Below are positions 9,671-19,806 of a stretch of 64,000 nucleotides of DNA, one piece after another (position 1 is the first letter of the stretch; each line of letters starts with the position of its first letter). Under the pieces are notes generated by a model, which saw only the letters and a program-made list of their open reading frames with translations, was not told the origin of the DNA and searched no databases. Origin of the DNA: an uncultured bacterium. Lineage in GTDB: Bacteria; Bacteroidota; Bacteroidia; Bacteroidales; Bacteroidaceae. The DNA is taken from contig CAJMQU010000007.1 in the NCBI GenBank assembly GCA_905215555.1, positions 1 to 64,000 of the forward strand, given 5' to 3'. The translations under genes were made by a program, and so were the position numbers.

Positions 9671-12178
9671 TCATTCAGACATCTTTAATATATCACTTTC
9701 AGGAGCACCGAGGAAAGAAGGCTTCAGACCTCCGAAATCAATCATAATCTTCTGCATAACGAGAGCTGGATCGAGCGGACGGATACGCAAGGTATGCTTC
9801 CGCTTCTTATCACATTGATGTTTCGTCTGAGTCGTAATGATGTGCTCTGCCTGCAATTTACCAAGCTCGCCTTTATAGTCACCGTTGATGTTGACAATCT
9901 GTTCCTCGCCCCCATCCAGGCTGGCTGCATAGCGCAACCCTTTATAATCATTAAAGTTCAACGTCGAAGAGAAACGTATGATGACGGTTGCTTCACCACT
10001 TTTTTCCGTTTCAAAATCATACTCCAGATACATGCCTTCTTCCGGAATAGCGGTGCAAGGCGAAGTCGTGACAGCGGACAAGGTACGCCCAAGATTTGGA
10101 ATTGTTATCCATCGGGCAGAATTGCAGTTGGCAGAACGGGTGTAATGCTCCGCTTCCATAGACACATATCCATCCTTTTCAATAAACACCGGAGGTGCGG
10201 GAGCTATGCGAGGTTCAGGCACCATACTCACTTCAGGCATCGCGTTATATTTCGGATCATTCCAGAATTTGTAGCCGATGTGCGTCTGATCCATGATATG
10301 GTTCCATTTGCCGCTGCTCATAACATGGTTATAATGATAGGTGAGTACGGAATCGCGCTCAAAACATTCGCGTACTTTGTCCGCCCACCGGTTAGCTTTC
10401 ACATCTCCAGTCTTCGCCAACTGACGGTTCATTGCCACGGCGTAGTACATATCGTAGAGATTGGCGCAAGCCTGTATCGGAAACAGCACCAATTGGTCGA
10501 AAGCATCCCGATAGTCAGCAGGCATCAGATAGTAGAGTTTCAAGGCATCCAGACTCAAAGCGGCATAGTCATCTTTCACGCGTTTCCATTCATGATAGTT
10601 TTCCAGGCTGAAGGTCTTGTCATTCAGCATTTCAGGAGTGACCCTGCGGTTATATTTGGTATAAGTATCGATAAGATGCGCCGCTTCTTCCGCATAGTTA
10701 CCGCCCAATTGCTGTTCGCAGAAGTCTACCGTATGCTGAAAAAGGTTGTGCTCATTGAAACGTTTCGGATTCCAGGCCATATCCAGGAAGAAGGTTATCG
10801 GATATTCCATAGGTTTCAGGTCACCTACATTCACAACCCACAGTTCGCGCACACCATATTCATACGTCAGGGTCATCTGTTCCCAGGTACGCTGTATCTG
10901 AGTAATGTTTATCCATTTGGAGTTACGGGGAGCTCCTACATAATCAAAATGATAATACATGCCATAACCGCCTTTCCGGGGTTTGGCCTTTAAATCGGGC
11001 AACTTTCGTACGTTTCCCCAATTATCGTCGCACAACAGGAGCGTCACATCATCGGGCACACGCATACCCTTATCGTAATAATCCTGCACTTCTTTATAGA
11101 GCGCCCACACCTGTGGCGTTTCTTTCGCCTTCTTGCGGGTCACTTTCTCTATTATCTTCCGCTGATCCTTTACTATATTCTGCAATAAAGAGATGTTGGC
11201 ATCCTCGCTCATCGGTTCGTCACCGTCACCGCGCATGGCTAAGGTTATCACCGATTCCCAGTCTTTGCAACGCTCCATTCCCTGTTGCCAGAAGTCACGC
11301 AATACGGCACCGTTTGTCGAGTAATTCCATGCTCCTGTTCCGCGACGCTTCCAGTCTTGCTGGGCCAGTCCCATCGGCTCGTGGTGGGAAGTCCCCATCA
11401 CAATTCCCATCTCGTCGGCTAACGGACCATTTTTCGGATCATCATCATAGAAAGCACTTCCCCACATGGCAGGCCACATAAAGTTTCCTTTCAGACGGAG
11501 CACCAGTTCAAACACAGTTTCATAGAATTTGCTGTTGAACCCACCGAAAGTAGCACTTGCCCAACCGCCCAGACTGGGCCATTCATCATTCAGGAAGATA
11601 CCACGATATTTCACAGCCGGCTCACCGTCTGTATACGTACCTTCTTTAATAGATATGACATCGTGCTTTTCCACCGGAACATCCGCCCAGAAGTACCAAG
11701 GTGATACTCCCATCTGCTGCGACAGTTCATAGATACCGTAGATTGTCCCCCGTTTATCACTGCCGGCGATAACGATTGCCTCCTCTACCCCTTCTAAAGG
11801 TTGCTTCACCGTCTGAAGGATATATTTCTCACGTTTCCCTTGCAAATCGGACGCATTGATTTTTCCGGCCTGCGCCAACTGCCTGATCCATGAACTATTC
11901 TCTATGGAACCGATAATCAGCATGCGGCTTGCGGAGGCAGAATTTATGACTTCGGGAGTAATCCCCGTCACTTTGCCTGCATCCGCCTGCAAATTAGTTA
12001 CGGCCCGCACCACTCCTTTATCTTCCTGCGGGTCTATCAATATCGGATAAGCCTTGCCCGGCCGTATCCATACAAAACCGCTCCCTTCATTTGCCACAAA
12101 ACGTTCCGCCGCGGACAACGGCTGCAACAGCAGCAAACTCACTAAACAACAGAAAATCCAACCAAACTTTGTTTTCAT
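9671..12178 (-). CDS. GH115-family alpha-glucuronidase-like secreted glycosidase
   Basis: 835 residues from the ATG at 12178, chosen because it starts a clean signal peptide (MKTKFGWIFCC...LSAAE, cleavage about residue 24); the frame extends 27 codons further upstream to 12259 without signal-like features. Recognisable GH115 core: YRGIFLNDEWPSLGGWA, LRLKGNFMWPAMW and GIVMGTSHHEPM, all around residues 190-270, then the C-terminal beta-domain with YVSMEAEHYTR near residue 690. Known family role: removal of (4-O-methyl-)glucuronic acid from xylan main chains; some members act on arabinogalactan. It is transcribed alone, with a terminator at 9544-9581, and lies upstream of the SusC/D operon on the same strand, so it may belong to the same utilization locus. 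The substrate choice is inference. Confidence 0.88.
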   Translation of the reverse strand: MKTKFGWIFCCLVSLLLLQPLSAAERFVANEGSGFVWIRPGKAYPILIDPQEDKGVVRAVTNLQADAGKVTGITPEVINSASASRMLIIGSIENSSWIRQLAQAGKINASDLQGKREKYILQTVKQPLEGVEEAIVIAGSDKRGTIYGIYELSQQMGVSPWYFWADVPVEKHDVISIKEGTYTDGEPAVKYRGIFLNDEWPSLGGWASATFGGFNSKFYETVFELVLRLKGNFMWPAMWGSAFYDDDPKNGPLADEMGIVMGTSHHEPMGLAQQDWKRRGTGAWNYSTNGAVLRDFWQQGMERCKDWESVITLAMRGDGDEPMSEDANISLLQNIVKDQRKIIEKVTRKKAKETPQVWALYKEVQDYYDKGMRVPDDVTLLLCDDNWGNVRKLPDLKAKPRKGGYGMYYHFDYVGAPRNSKWINITQIQRTWEQMTLTYEYGVRELWVVNVGDLKPMEYPITFFLDMAWNPKRFNEHNLFQHTVDFCEQQLGGNYAEEAAHLIDTYTKYNRRVTPEMLNDKTFSLENYHEWKRVKDDYAALSLDALKLYYLMPADYRDAFDQLVLFPIQACANLYDMYYAVAMNRQLAKTGDVKANRWADKVRECFERDSVLTYHYNHVMSSGKWNHIMDQTHIGYKFWNDPKYNAMPEVSMVPEPRIAPAPPVFIEKDGYVSMEAEHYTRSANCNSARWITIPNLGRTLSAVTTSPCTAIPEEGMYLEYDFETEKSGEATVIIRFSSTLNFNDYKGLRYAASLDGGEEQIVNINGDYKGELGKLQAEHIITTQTKHQCDKKRKHTLRIRPLDPALVMQKIMIDFGGLKPSFLGAPESDILKMSE

Positions 12179-12273
12179 GGTATGATACTTTTTAATTAAT
12201 TTTTGTTTTGTACAAAAATAAGCCATTACAATATATCTTCCTGTTCTCTGCGTTCCCACTTACTATAGTCAAT

Positions 12274-12321
12274 GTTACATCCGGAACTTTCATGTTACAT
12301 AAACTTTTATTCAGGTAACAT
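12274..12321. promoter_or_regulatory. Three GTTACAT-type heptamers at 20/21-bp spacing between GH115 and the M16 protease gene
   Basis: GTTACAT (12274), GTTACAT (12294) and GTAACAT (12315) show the same 20- then 21-bp spacing as the trio before the susC operon. The site is centred about 120 bp from both divergent starts (12178 and 12425), so it could serve either gene; GH115 is the more likely target by analogy with the SusC operon. Confidence 0.4.
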
Positions 12322-12424
12322 CGTCCCGATGCACAGGCCGGATTACAAAAAAACTCCCTTTTATGTGATTTATTCCTCCGCTCTCAGACTAATAGAACAA
12401 TATACATCTTTAATCTTCATTTAT

Positions 12425-15238
12425 ATGAAACATTTATTCCGTGGTTTATTAGTTATAGCACTGATTGTATGCTGCAACTTCCAACAGGTTCTCGCACAGC
12501 AAATGCCTCCTATTCCCATCGACTCGAACGTACGTATAGGAAAGCTGGATAACGGCTTAACTTATTACATCCGCAAAAATACTCTCCCTGCTGACCGGGC
12601 TGACTTCTATATCGCCCAGAAAGTAGGTTCCATACAGGAAGAGGAAAACCAACGCGGCCTCGCCCACTTCCTCGAACACATGTGTTTCAACGGAACCACC
12701 CATTTTCCGGGTGATGCCCTGAAGCAATATCTGGAACGCATCGGAGTTAAGTTTGGTGAAAACCTGAATGCTTACACCTCAGTAGACGAAACCGTTTACA
12801 ACATTTCCAACGTTCCCGTCAATACTCCGGGTGCCATTGATTCCTGTTTATTGATTTTGCACGACTGGAGCAACGATCTGACTTTGGACCCGAAAGAGAT
12901 TGATAAAGAACGCGGCGTGATAAACGAAGAATGGCGCACACGCATGAGTGCAGTGCAACGTTTCCAGGAAAAGTTACTTCCTGCCATGTTTGCCGGCACC
13001 AAGTATGCCACTTGTTTCCCCATCGGAACCATGGATGTAGTGATGAACTTCAAACCGCAGACACTAAGAGATTACTATGAGAAATGGTATCGCCCCGACT
13101 TGCAAGGCATCGTTGTAGTAGGAGATGTAGATGTAGATGCCATCGAAGCACAGATTAAGAAACTATTCGCTGATATTCCCGCACAACCCAATGCTGCCAA
13201 ACGTGAATATTATCCGGTAAATGATAATAAAGAACCGATTGTGCTGATTGCTCAAGATAAGGAACAACCCCATATCCAGGCTATCATCTTTAACAAACAT
13301 GAAGCCACTCCCGACTCGGAAAAAGGCAATATGGGTTATCTGGTGCAAAACTATGCTACCGACCTCATCAATAACATGCTGAATGCTCGACTGAATGAAC
13401 TGCTCCAGGCTGCCAACCCTCCATATATCTACGCAGGAACCTATGATGGAGATTTCTTCGTTGCAAAAACCAAGCAAGCCTTTACCGGTATCGTTGTTTG
13501 CAAAGAAGATGCAGTGGAAAGTGGCATCGCTACCCTGATGCGCGAAATGGAACGCGCACGCCAGTTCGGCTTCACCGAAAGCGAATACCAACGTGCCCGT
13601 GCCGAATATTTGCGTACTATGGAATCCAACTACAACGAACGAGACAAACTTAAGAACGAGCAATATATTGATGAATATGTACGACACTTCCTCGACAACG
13701 AACCTATACCGGGCATTGAAAACGAGTATGCCATCATCAACCAGATAGCTCCCGCCATCCCCGTACAAGCTTTGAACCAGATGATGCAGACATTGGTAAC
13801 AGATACCAACCAGGTAGTCGCCATTTTCGGTCCCGAAAAAGAGAATCTGAAAATGCCTACGGAAGAAGCTATCAAGAAGATTCTGCAAGACGTAAAAGCC
13901 GAGAAACTGACTCCGTATGTAGACAAAGTATCGGACGAACCTTTAATAAAAGAAGCTCCAAAAGGTGGAAAAATCATCTCCGAACAAAAAGATGACGTAT
14001 TCGGTACTATCATGCTGACGTTATCCAACGGAGTAAAAGTTATCATTAAGAAAACCGACTTCAAAGCAGATGAAATTACCATGAAGGGTGTAAGCCTGGG
14101 TGGAAGTTCACTCTTCCCTAACTCTGAAATCATCAATATCAATGGTCTGGATGCCGTTTCAGCAGGCGGTTTAGGTAATTTCAGCGTTGTAGATCTTGAA
14201 AAGGTATTAGCAGGCAAAAGAGTTTCAGTAAGTTACGGCATCGGTGATAAGACAGAGACCGTCAATGGCTACTGCTCTCCAAAAGATTTTGAAACAATGA
14301 TGCAACTCACCTATCTGACGTTTACCGCACCGCGCCGGGATGACGATGCTTTTTCATCCTATAAGAATCGCAACAAAGCCGCATTGCTGAATCAGGAAAT
14401 GAATCCCAGCACAGCATTCGGAGACAGTATTACTTATGCCCTGCAAATGGGACATCCACGTACTATACGCATCAAGTCTGACATGATTGACCAGATGGAT
14501 TATGACAAGATTCTGGCAATGTATCAAGACCGTTTCAAGGATGCCAGTGACTTCACCTTTATCTTCGTAGGTAATGTAGACGTTGAAGAAATGAAACCGC
14601 TTATCGCCGAATATCTCGGAGCATTGCCCGCGATCGACCGCAAGGAATCATTCAAAGACAACAACGTCGAATATCGCAAAGGAGTTTACAAAAATGAATT
14701 CATCCGCAAACAGGAAACCGCTAAGGCTTCCAACTTCCTCTGTTTCACCGGTGCATGCAAGTATGATTTAAGAAATACTGTCCTGATGAACATGACTTGC
14801 CAGATTATGGACTTGGTTTATACCGAGAAAGTACGTGAAGATGAAGGCGGAACTTATGGAGTATATGTAGGTGGCAACCTCTCCAAATATCCTAAGGAAA
14901 TAGCCGGAATACAAATCATTTTCGATACAGCACCATCCAAAAGAGAGAAACTGATGAAAATCATCTTTGCTGAAATAGAGCACATTTCTAAAGAAGGACC
15001 GTCTGAAACCAATCTGAATAAGGTGAAAGAGTTCATGCTGAAGAAGCATACCGAAGACCTGAAAGAAAACAGCTATTGGATGGAAAGCATCGATGAGCAT
15101 TTATTCACCGGAATGAATCCCGTAAAAGACTACGAACAGATTGTCAACAGCATCACGGCTAAAGATATTCAGAAGTTTGCCGATGGCCTGTTCAAACAGA
15201 AGAATGAAGTAGAAGTTTCAATGATTAGTCCTGAATAA
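12425..15238 (+). CDS. Secreted M16 family (insulinase/pitrilysin-like) zinc metalloprotease
   Basis: 937 residues. I place the start at 12425 (MKHLFRGLLVIALIVCCN...VLAQQ), which begins a signal peptide; the open frame continues 51 codons upstream through non-coding leader. The inverted zinc motif HxxEH is intact (HFLEHMCFNGT near residue 83), and the downstream Glu region DETVYNIS is present. Two M16 halves can be followed: an active N-terminal half and an inactive C-terminal half (residues about 520-930) with GGTYGVYVGGN. Likely periplasmic peptide degradation. It is 937 versus 946 residues with the paralog at 22912-25752, and the two share high identity including about 80 bp of leader DNA. 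A terminator follows at 15265-15302. Physiological substrate unknown. Confidence 0.92.
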   Translation: MKHLFRGLLVIALIVCCNFQQVLAQQMPPIPIDSNVRIGKLDNGLTYYIRKNTLPADRADFYIAQKVGSIQEEENQRGLAHFLEHMCFNGTTHFPGDALKQYLERIGVKFGENLNAYTSVDETVYNISNVPVNTPGAIDSCLLILHDWSNDLTLDPKEIDKERGVINEEWRTRMSAVQRFQEKLLPAMFAGTKYATCFPIGTMDVVMNFKPQTLRDYYEKWYRPDLQGIVVVGDVDVDAIEAQIKKLFADIPAQPNAAKREYYPVNDNKEPIVLIAQDKEQPHIQAIIFNKHEATPDSEKGNMGYLVQNYATDLINNMLNARLNELLQAANPPYIYAGTYDGDFFVAKTKQAFTGIVVCKEDAVESGIATLMREMERARQFGFTESEYQRARAEYLRTMESNYNERDKLKNEQYIDEYVRHFLDNEPIPGIENEYAIINQIAPAIPVQALNQMMQTLVTDTNQVVAIFGPEKENLKMPTEEAIKKILQDVKAEKLTPYVDKVSDEPLIKEAPKGGKIISEQKDDVFGTIMLTLSNGVKVIIKKTDFKADEITMKGVSLGGSSLFPNSEIININGLDAVSAGGLGNFSVVDLEKVLAGKRVSVSYGIGDKTETVNGYCSPKDFETMMQLTYLTFTAPRRDDDAFSSYKNRNKAALLNQEMNPSTAFGDSITYALQMGHPRTIRIKSDMIDQMDYDKILAMYQDRFKDASDFTFIFVGNVDVEEMKPLIAEYLGALPAIDRKESFKDNNVEYRKGVYKNEFIRKQETAKASNFLCFTGACKYDLRNTVLMNMTCQIMDLVYTEKVREDEGGTYGVYVGGNLSKYPKEIAGIQIIFDTAPSKREKLMKIIFAEIEHISKEGPSETNLNKVKEFMLKKHTEDLKENSYWMESIDEHLFTGMNPVKDYEQIVNSITAKDIQKFADGLFKQKNEVEVSMISPE

Positions 15239-15264
15239 GGAATAAGCAGAGATTAATACAGTTT

Positions 15265-15302
15265 AAAAGGGAGGGCGTCTGTATGCGGATACCCTCCTTT
15301 TT
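15265..15302 (+). terminator. Terminator of the first M16 protease gene
   Basis: Arms rich in GGAGGG / CCCTCC separated by about 16 nt and followed by TTTTT, 27 bp after the protease stop codon. Confidence 0.65.
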
Positions 15303-15420
15303 ACTTCTCAGTAATTTTACACATTTTCATAAATCGCCTTTGTTATTCAATAAAAAATACATAACTTGCCACGTCTTATAAAACAGACAAACTATATCAT
15401 CATGAAAAGAAGATAAAACT

Positions 15421-18400
15421 ATGCAGTATAAGAAAGATGAAATTTATTCCCTGAAGATTACGGGTACCATGATAACAAATGATTCCCATTATTATCTGAT
15501 AGAAAATGAAGGAATCAAATACAGAGTGAAAATGCTGAAATTCCAGCACAAGCTGCCGGTTCCTGCAGAGGTGAAATGTATTGTCTATGGCTATGATGCC
15601 GATGAAACTCCTCTCTTCGCACAACACAGAGGCGAAATTTCACGCAAACTTTACACAGTCGGAAGTACTTACCCCTTTACCGTGCAACAAAGACCGGGCT
15701 ACCAGTCCGGACACCGCAATATCTACTACGGATACGACACGAATGGCATCCGGGTCTTTATCCAGGTGGGATTGGGAAAAGAACTGACCATAGGAAGAAA
15801 TGTCCGCTGCACAGTCAAACATATCAATCCGGATGGAGTTTTGGTCGCCGTTCCTGTCAACCAGGAAATGGACGATGGAACCAATTTCCTCACTATCGAG
15901 CAACTGATGCATAACATCCATACCGAACAACTACCCTCCTGCATCTGCCTGGAAACCCTGAACATCAATCCGGCCGGAGACCCGAAAGTGCAACAGATGC
16001 TGAAGCAATATGACAACCACGAAGGAGAATGGCTGCTGACATTCCTGAATATCCTGCTTGCCAAAAGAGAAGAAAGAATCGAAAATAAAGACTGGGAAGG
16101 AGTTTGCGAGTTAATACACTACCAACTCCTTATCACCGAATGGATACTTGAAGATTCATTGTTCCTCACATTCTATTCGTCATCCGTAGTACAATCCATT
16201 CGCGAAAAGGGAGAACGGGAAATTTCCGCCTGCGAAGCGATACGGAAAGCGATAGAACTTATCCGTAACAACACCGTGGATGATTTCCTGAAACAGATAT
16301 TCACCAAAATACGCATTTCGGGCTATTTGTCCGACCGGAACCGGAAAACAGAACTGTTCACCGCACTGTTCCGATTAGACGATACGCTGGTGGATAAAAA
16401 CATGTTTACCTTGACGGAATTCTGCCAATACATAGCCTCCAACACTTCAGATGTGGAATCTTCCGCCCTGACATCAGTCACGGAACTCATCAGAAAAATA
16501 ATAGAGAAAAACAGGCAAGTACCCGATGCCTCTCCCATAAAAGTCATGCACTTGCTGGCCGTCTACCTGCTGCTGTGCCACAACCGCGACACACACCTCT
16601 CTCTATATCGCGTCATGCTTTATCGCTATGCGGCCTTGGTAAGCCCCCCTTCTATCGGGATTCTGACGGATAAAGCGTATGATGTACTGACGCGAGCAAA
16701 CCAGTTCTACCGCCCGGAATTCGACTGGAACGATGTCGTGCAATTCAAGCCCGAGGCTTTCATAAACAAGTTACGCTCATTCATGACGGACGTTTCTGAC
16801 GATAAGGACAAGCTGATAGCCCAACACATCACACAAGGGGGGCGTATACTTCTGCGCAACGGGACATTCGGGCTGTATGCCGGCTGTAATCCCGGCGCAC
16901 TGTTGCCCGAACATCAAAAGGTGACAGAAATGATGTCCGTATTCGATGGCAGAATCAGCATATATGCCAAGAAAGACATCAAACCGAAAGCAAGCGAAGT
17001 GCAGAATGTATTTGCTTTAAAGAATTTCTGGGAAACACTTTCCAGACAATTGTCCGCACGCGTGGTTACTTCCACCCCAAAAGCATCGGAGAAAGTGTTA
17101 CCTTCAGAAGGGATGCGCGTCAGGATTACACTGCAAACATTCAATCCGCGTTTTCCGCTGATGATGTTTGCCGAGGTGACGGAACCCGGATACGAAGGAA
17201 GCGGCGCACTCCTCGTCAATGAAGTCACCCGCAGCCATATCCGCAGCCTGGAGGGCATTTTCTATGAGGGCGATACTTTTGAAGCCACTGTAGTAAAGGT
17301 CGGACCGAATGGACGCCTGACATTCAGTATTCTCCGGGAGTTATTCGAATTTGTGACGGCGACGGTGAAATACGGCAACCGGGTATATGCAAAGCTTATA
17401 TGGATATCCAAGGGAAACGGCGTCTGGATATGCGAGGAAGGATACACGCTTTTCACGCCGGGTGCGGTACCTTATCCGAATGTCGGCACAGTAGCTCTGC
17501 TGGAAGTGAGAGACATCAATGACGCAGGGTACATCAATGCCGCCTACATTGAGAGTACAGATAAAAATATAGATGAGAACGAGGCTCTGGCTAAATTGAT
17601 CAGCGAATATATCGACTTTTGTTCCCCGCAGACAGAAAAAGAAGAGGAAGAAGGAAATTTCGGACAAGTATTCACAGACGAAGATGTGATGATGACCGAA
17701 GAACAATTATCACTTCCCTTGATGTGCGAATTGCCCTGGTTACTGGTTGTGACAGCATATGCTGAAAAGTTGCTGGTGAAGCGTTACAACTTGTTGGGGA
17801 CAGCCCGCCTGCTAGCCGAAATGCTCAATGATTCGGCCTTGAAGGAATATTTATCGCTACAAATGAATTACGAGGAGAATATCTATAGCTTTGCCACCCA
17901 CAATGGGCAAACGCGATGGACACACTTCTCGCATATTGACGATGCGGCAGTTTCCCGCTATCCTTCACTACGGTCTAAAAAGGAGCTGCTGCAAATTATC
18001 AGTTTGTTCCACACCCACAACTTCGATCCGGAGCTTGCAGTAGGCATTGCAACCACCAAAGACGAGAATAAGGAACATATAGTCCGGCTGGTGCTGGGCC
18101 ACACTCTCCTGCTCAATTCACTGCCAGCCAAAGCATTAATCCCTCTGCGCAACGAACTCTTGCAGCGCATCGGAGCCGGTGAATTTGTATCGCCCGACGA
18201 ACAGACATCAAGTTCTCCGGTTGCAGCAGAATCCAAAGAAGACATTCCCAGCATAGGAAGGGAAAATGACAGAGTAGAGTTTAAATCATCCATAGTATAC
18301 CCGGCAGGGCGCACCATCCCCGACATGAAGCAACAATCGGAAGTGATACTACGCACCATTGCAGGATTTCTGAATGCATCCGGCGGCACACTGTATATCG

Positions 18401-19470
18401 GTGTATCCGATGCCGGAACCGTAATCGGACTGAAAGAGGATTACAACTACATGGCATGTGATTCGGATGCTTACGAGCGTTTTATCCGCCAACGTATCAT
18501 AACCACCCTGGGAAAGGACATCAACAGCATCATTAAAATAGGGTTTCCACGGTATGGCAACCGCGAAACATGTTGCATCACGGTGCCCTGCTATGGAAAA
18601 CTGATCGAGCTAAAAGGAGTGATATGGCAACGGCAAGGCAACTCCACGGTAATACTTGACGGCAATGCCCTGACCAAGCAACAAAAAAGGAAAAACAACA
18701 CTTTGCAGGCAGAACTCAGCCAGATTGCAGAAAAAGAGATGGAATTGATTAGTGAAAACCTCTTGCAAACGGGAGAAGCGCAAACGGCGGTTGCCGCTGC
18801 TTTCGCCGCCAGTCTGGAAAAGAAGAAAAAGAAGGCGAAAGCCGGACTAAGGAAGACCATGATACAAACGTCTCTGATACGCCCTAATCCATATACGGAA
18901 GAGGGAGAGCACGATGTGCAGATAGCGGCTTACTTGTCTCTGCTTGATAACGGAGGATATCTGTTGAAAGATGCGCCTGCGCACATAGACAATGCGATTC
19001 TGACATTAGCAATCAGTGTGAAGGAAATCGGTGGTGCACTGCTCCTCTGTTATGAGAATGGCTATGTCAACCGCGTCCCACTGAAAATACTATTGCAGAA
19101 GAAACGTGACTATATTTATAAAAATGGGGTGAACAAGGATTCACATCTGATATTTGCCAGCATAGAAAATGGCGAACCGTATGTCCTGGTACATACTGTC
19201 CGGCAGAAAAATGAATATCTGAAAATGTTTCCGGTTAACAGAATAAAACAGAATATGGACTTAGCCCTGAAAGGTACTCCTCTTTTCTCTTATGACTTTG
19301 GCAAGGTAATTGCTTGGGAAGTGATTCCGGAAATGGAATCTGAAAAACTTCAGAAGCTTTACAATAACAATCCTGCCCATCAAGGTTATTCAATTACATC
19401 AGAGGCGATATCTAAAGAAACGGAGTTACTACAGGTAATGGGTTGGAAATTAGGAACCTCCGACATTTGA
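15421..19470 (+). CDS. Very large multi-domain protein with an AlbA_2/Schlafen-type domain, function unknown
   Basis: 1349 residues, no signal peptide, hence probably cytoplasmic. Residues about 945-1075 form an AlbA_2 (Schlafen/divergent AAA_4) domain: NDRVEFKSSIVYPAG, then ILRTIAGFLNASGGTLYIGVSDAG and VIGLKEDY. The N-terminus (1-150) and the stretch 560-700 are beta-rich and look like repeated OB/S1-type folds (for example YPFTVQQRPGY and FEATVVKVGPNGRLTFSIL), suggesting nucleic-acid binding. Residues about 1115-1145 are a Lys/Ala-rich segment likely to be coiled. The C-terminal 200 residues are again beta-rich. It stands alone between two terminator-like regions. AlbA_2 proteins are variously linked to transcription regulation, RNA cleavage or defence; none of these can be assigned here. 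Confidence 0.8.
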   Translation: MQYKKDEIYSLKITGTMITNDSHYYLIENEGIKYRVKMLKFQHKLPVPAEVKCIVYGYDADETPLFAQHRGEISRKLYTVGSTYPFTVQQRPGYQSGHRNIYYGYDTNGIRVFIQVGLGKELTIGRNVRCTVKHINPDGVLVAVPVNQEMDDGTNFLTIEQLMHNIHTEQLPSCICLETLNINPAGDPKVQQMLKQYDNHEGEWLLTFLNILLAKREERIENKDWEGVCELIHYQLLITEWILEDSLFLTFYSSSVVQSIREKGEREISACEAIRKAIELIRNNTVDDFLKQIFTKIRISGYLSDRNRKTELFTALFRLDDTLVDKNMFTLTEFCQYIASNTSDVESSALTSVTELIRKIIEKNRQVPDASPIKVMHLLAVYLLLCHNRDTHLSLYRVMLYRYAALVSPPSIGILTDKAYDVLTRANQFYRPEFDWNDVVQFKPEAFINKLRSFMTDVSDDKDKLIAQHITQGGRILLRNGTFGLYAGCNPGALLPEHQKVTEMMSVFDGRISIYAKKDIKPKASEVQNVFALKNFWETLSRQLSARVVTSTPKASEKVLPSEGMRVRITLQTFNPRFPLMMFAEVTEPGYEGSGALLVNEVTRSHIRSLEGIFYEGDTFEATVVKVGPNGRLTFSILRELFEFVTATVKYGNRVYAKLIWISKGNGVWICEEGYTLFTPGAVPYPNVGTVALLEVRDINDAGYINAAYIESTDKNIDENEALAKLISEYIDFCSPQTEKEEEEGNFGQVFTDEDVMMTEEQLSLPLMCELPWLLVVTAYAEKLLVKRYNLLGTARLLAEMLNDSALKEYLSLQMNYEENIYSFATHNGQTRWTHFSHIDDAAVSRYPSLRSKKELLQIISLFHTHNFDPELAVGIATTKDENKEHIVRLVLGHTLLLNSLPAKALIPLRNELLQRIGAGEFVSPDEQTSSSPVAAESKEDIPSIGRENDRVEFKSSIVYPAGRTIPDMKQQSEVILRTIAGFLNASGGTLYIGVSDAGTVIGLKEDYNYMACDSDAYERFIRQRIITTLGKDINSIIKIGFPRYGNRETCCITVPCYGKLIELKGVIWQRQGNSTVILDGNALTKQQKRKNNTLQAELSQIAEKEMELISENLLQTGEAQTAVAAAFAASLEKKKKKAKAGLRKTMIQTSLIRPNPYTEEGEHDVQIAAYLSLLDNGGYLLKDAPAHIDNAILTLAISVKEIGGALLLCYENGYVNRVPLKILLQKKRDYIYKNGVNKDSHLIFASIENGEPYVLVHTVRQKNEYLKMFPVNRIKQNMDLALKGTPLFSYDFGKVIAWEVIPEMESEKLQKLYNNNPAHQGYSITSEAISKETELLQVMGWKLGTSDI

Positions 19471-19586
19471 AATAACATTGCTTGTTTCATGATATAACTA
19501 TGCTTGAATTTCGCTCTGTCGGGCAAGCTTGCCCTCTAATAAAACAGACTTGCGCTGTCCGAACTTCCCGGTATACGCGGCATGGC

Positions 19587-19650
19587 AAAAAAAAAGGAGT
19601 ACCGCTGTACTCCAACCTTTGTTAACCTTAAATCTAATACTATGAAAAAC
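19587..19650 (-). ncRNA. Candidate small RNA of about 64 nt with its own promoter and intrinsic terminator
   Basis: Read on the minus strand, a promoter-like pair (TTG at 19684-19686, 19-bp spacer, TACCTTTG at 19664-19657) precedes about 50 nt of unstructured A/T-rich sequence containing GATTTAAGGTTAACAAAGG, then a 7-bp stem GGAGTAC/GTACTCC with a 4-nt loop and nine T residues. That is a complete short transcription unit with no room for a protein. From memory, similar short units recur in Bacteroides intergenic regions, and a paralogous sRNA family has been described in B. thetaiotaomicron; membership is only a suggestion. The transcript start is estimated from box spacing. Confidence 0.6.
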
Positions 19651-19656
19651 ACAATG

Positions 19657-19686
19657 CAAAGGTACGCACTTTTTCGAAATCAGCAA
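19657..19686 (-). promoter_or_regulatory. Promoter of the candidate small RNA
   Basis: Minus-strand TTG (-33, 19686-19684) and TACCTTTG (-7, 19664-19657) with a 19-bp spacer fit the Bacteroides consensus. Confidence 0.65.
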
Positions 19687-19806
19687 GCTCCGTGTGCGAA
19701 AACAGCATACTTATAACACGTTTTAAGAGAAAACATTCCTTTTTTCACGTCCTTTTTCACATTCAAAACAAGCTGCACCTTAAACTTACAAAATAAGCAA
19801 GCTTAT

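Noticed and set aside
12272..12424. Upstream extension of the first M16 protease frame
   Set aside because: The signal peptide begins at 12425; the extension contains the spaced GTTACAT motifs and leader DNA shared with the paralog, so it is untranslated.
19498..19686. 62-codon minus-strand frame before miaA
   Set aside because: It overlaps the small-RNA unit and the terminator stem, has no recognisable protein features and would run through promoter boxes.
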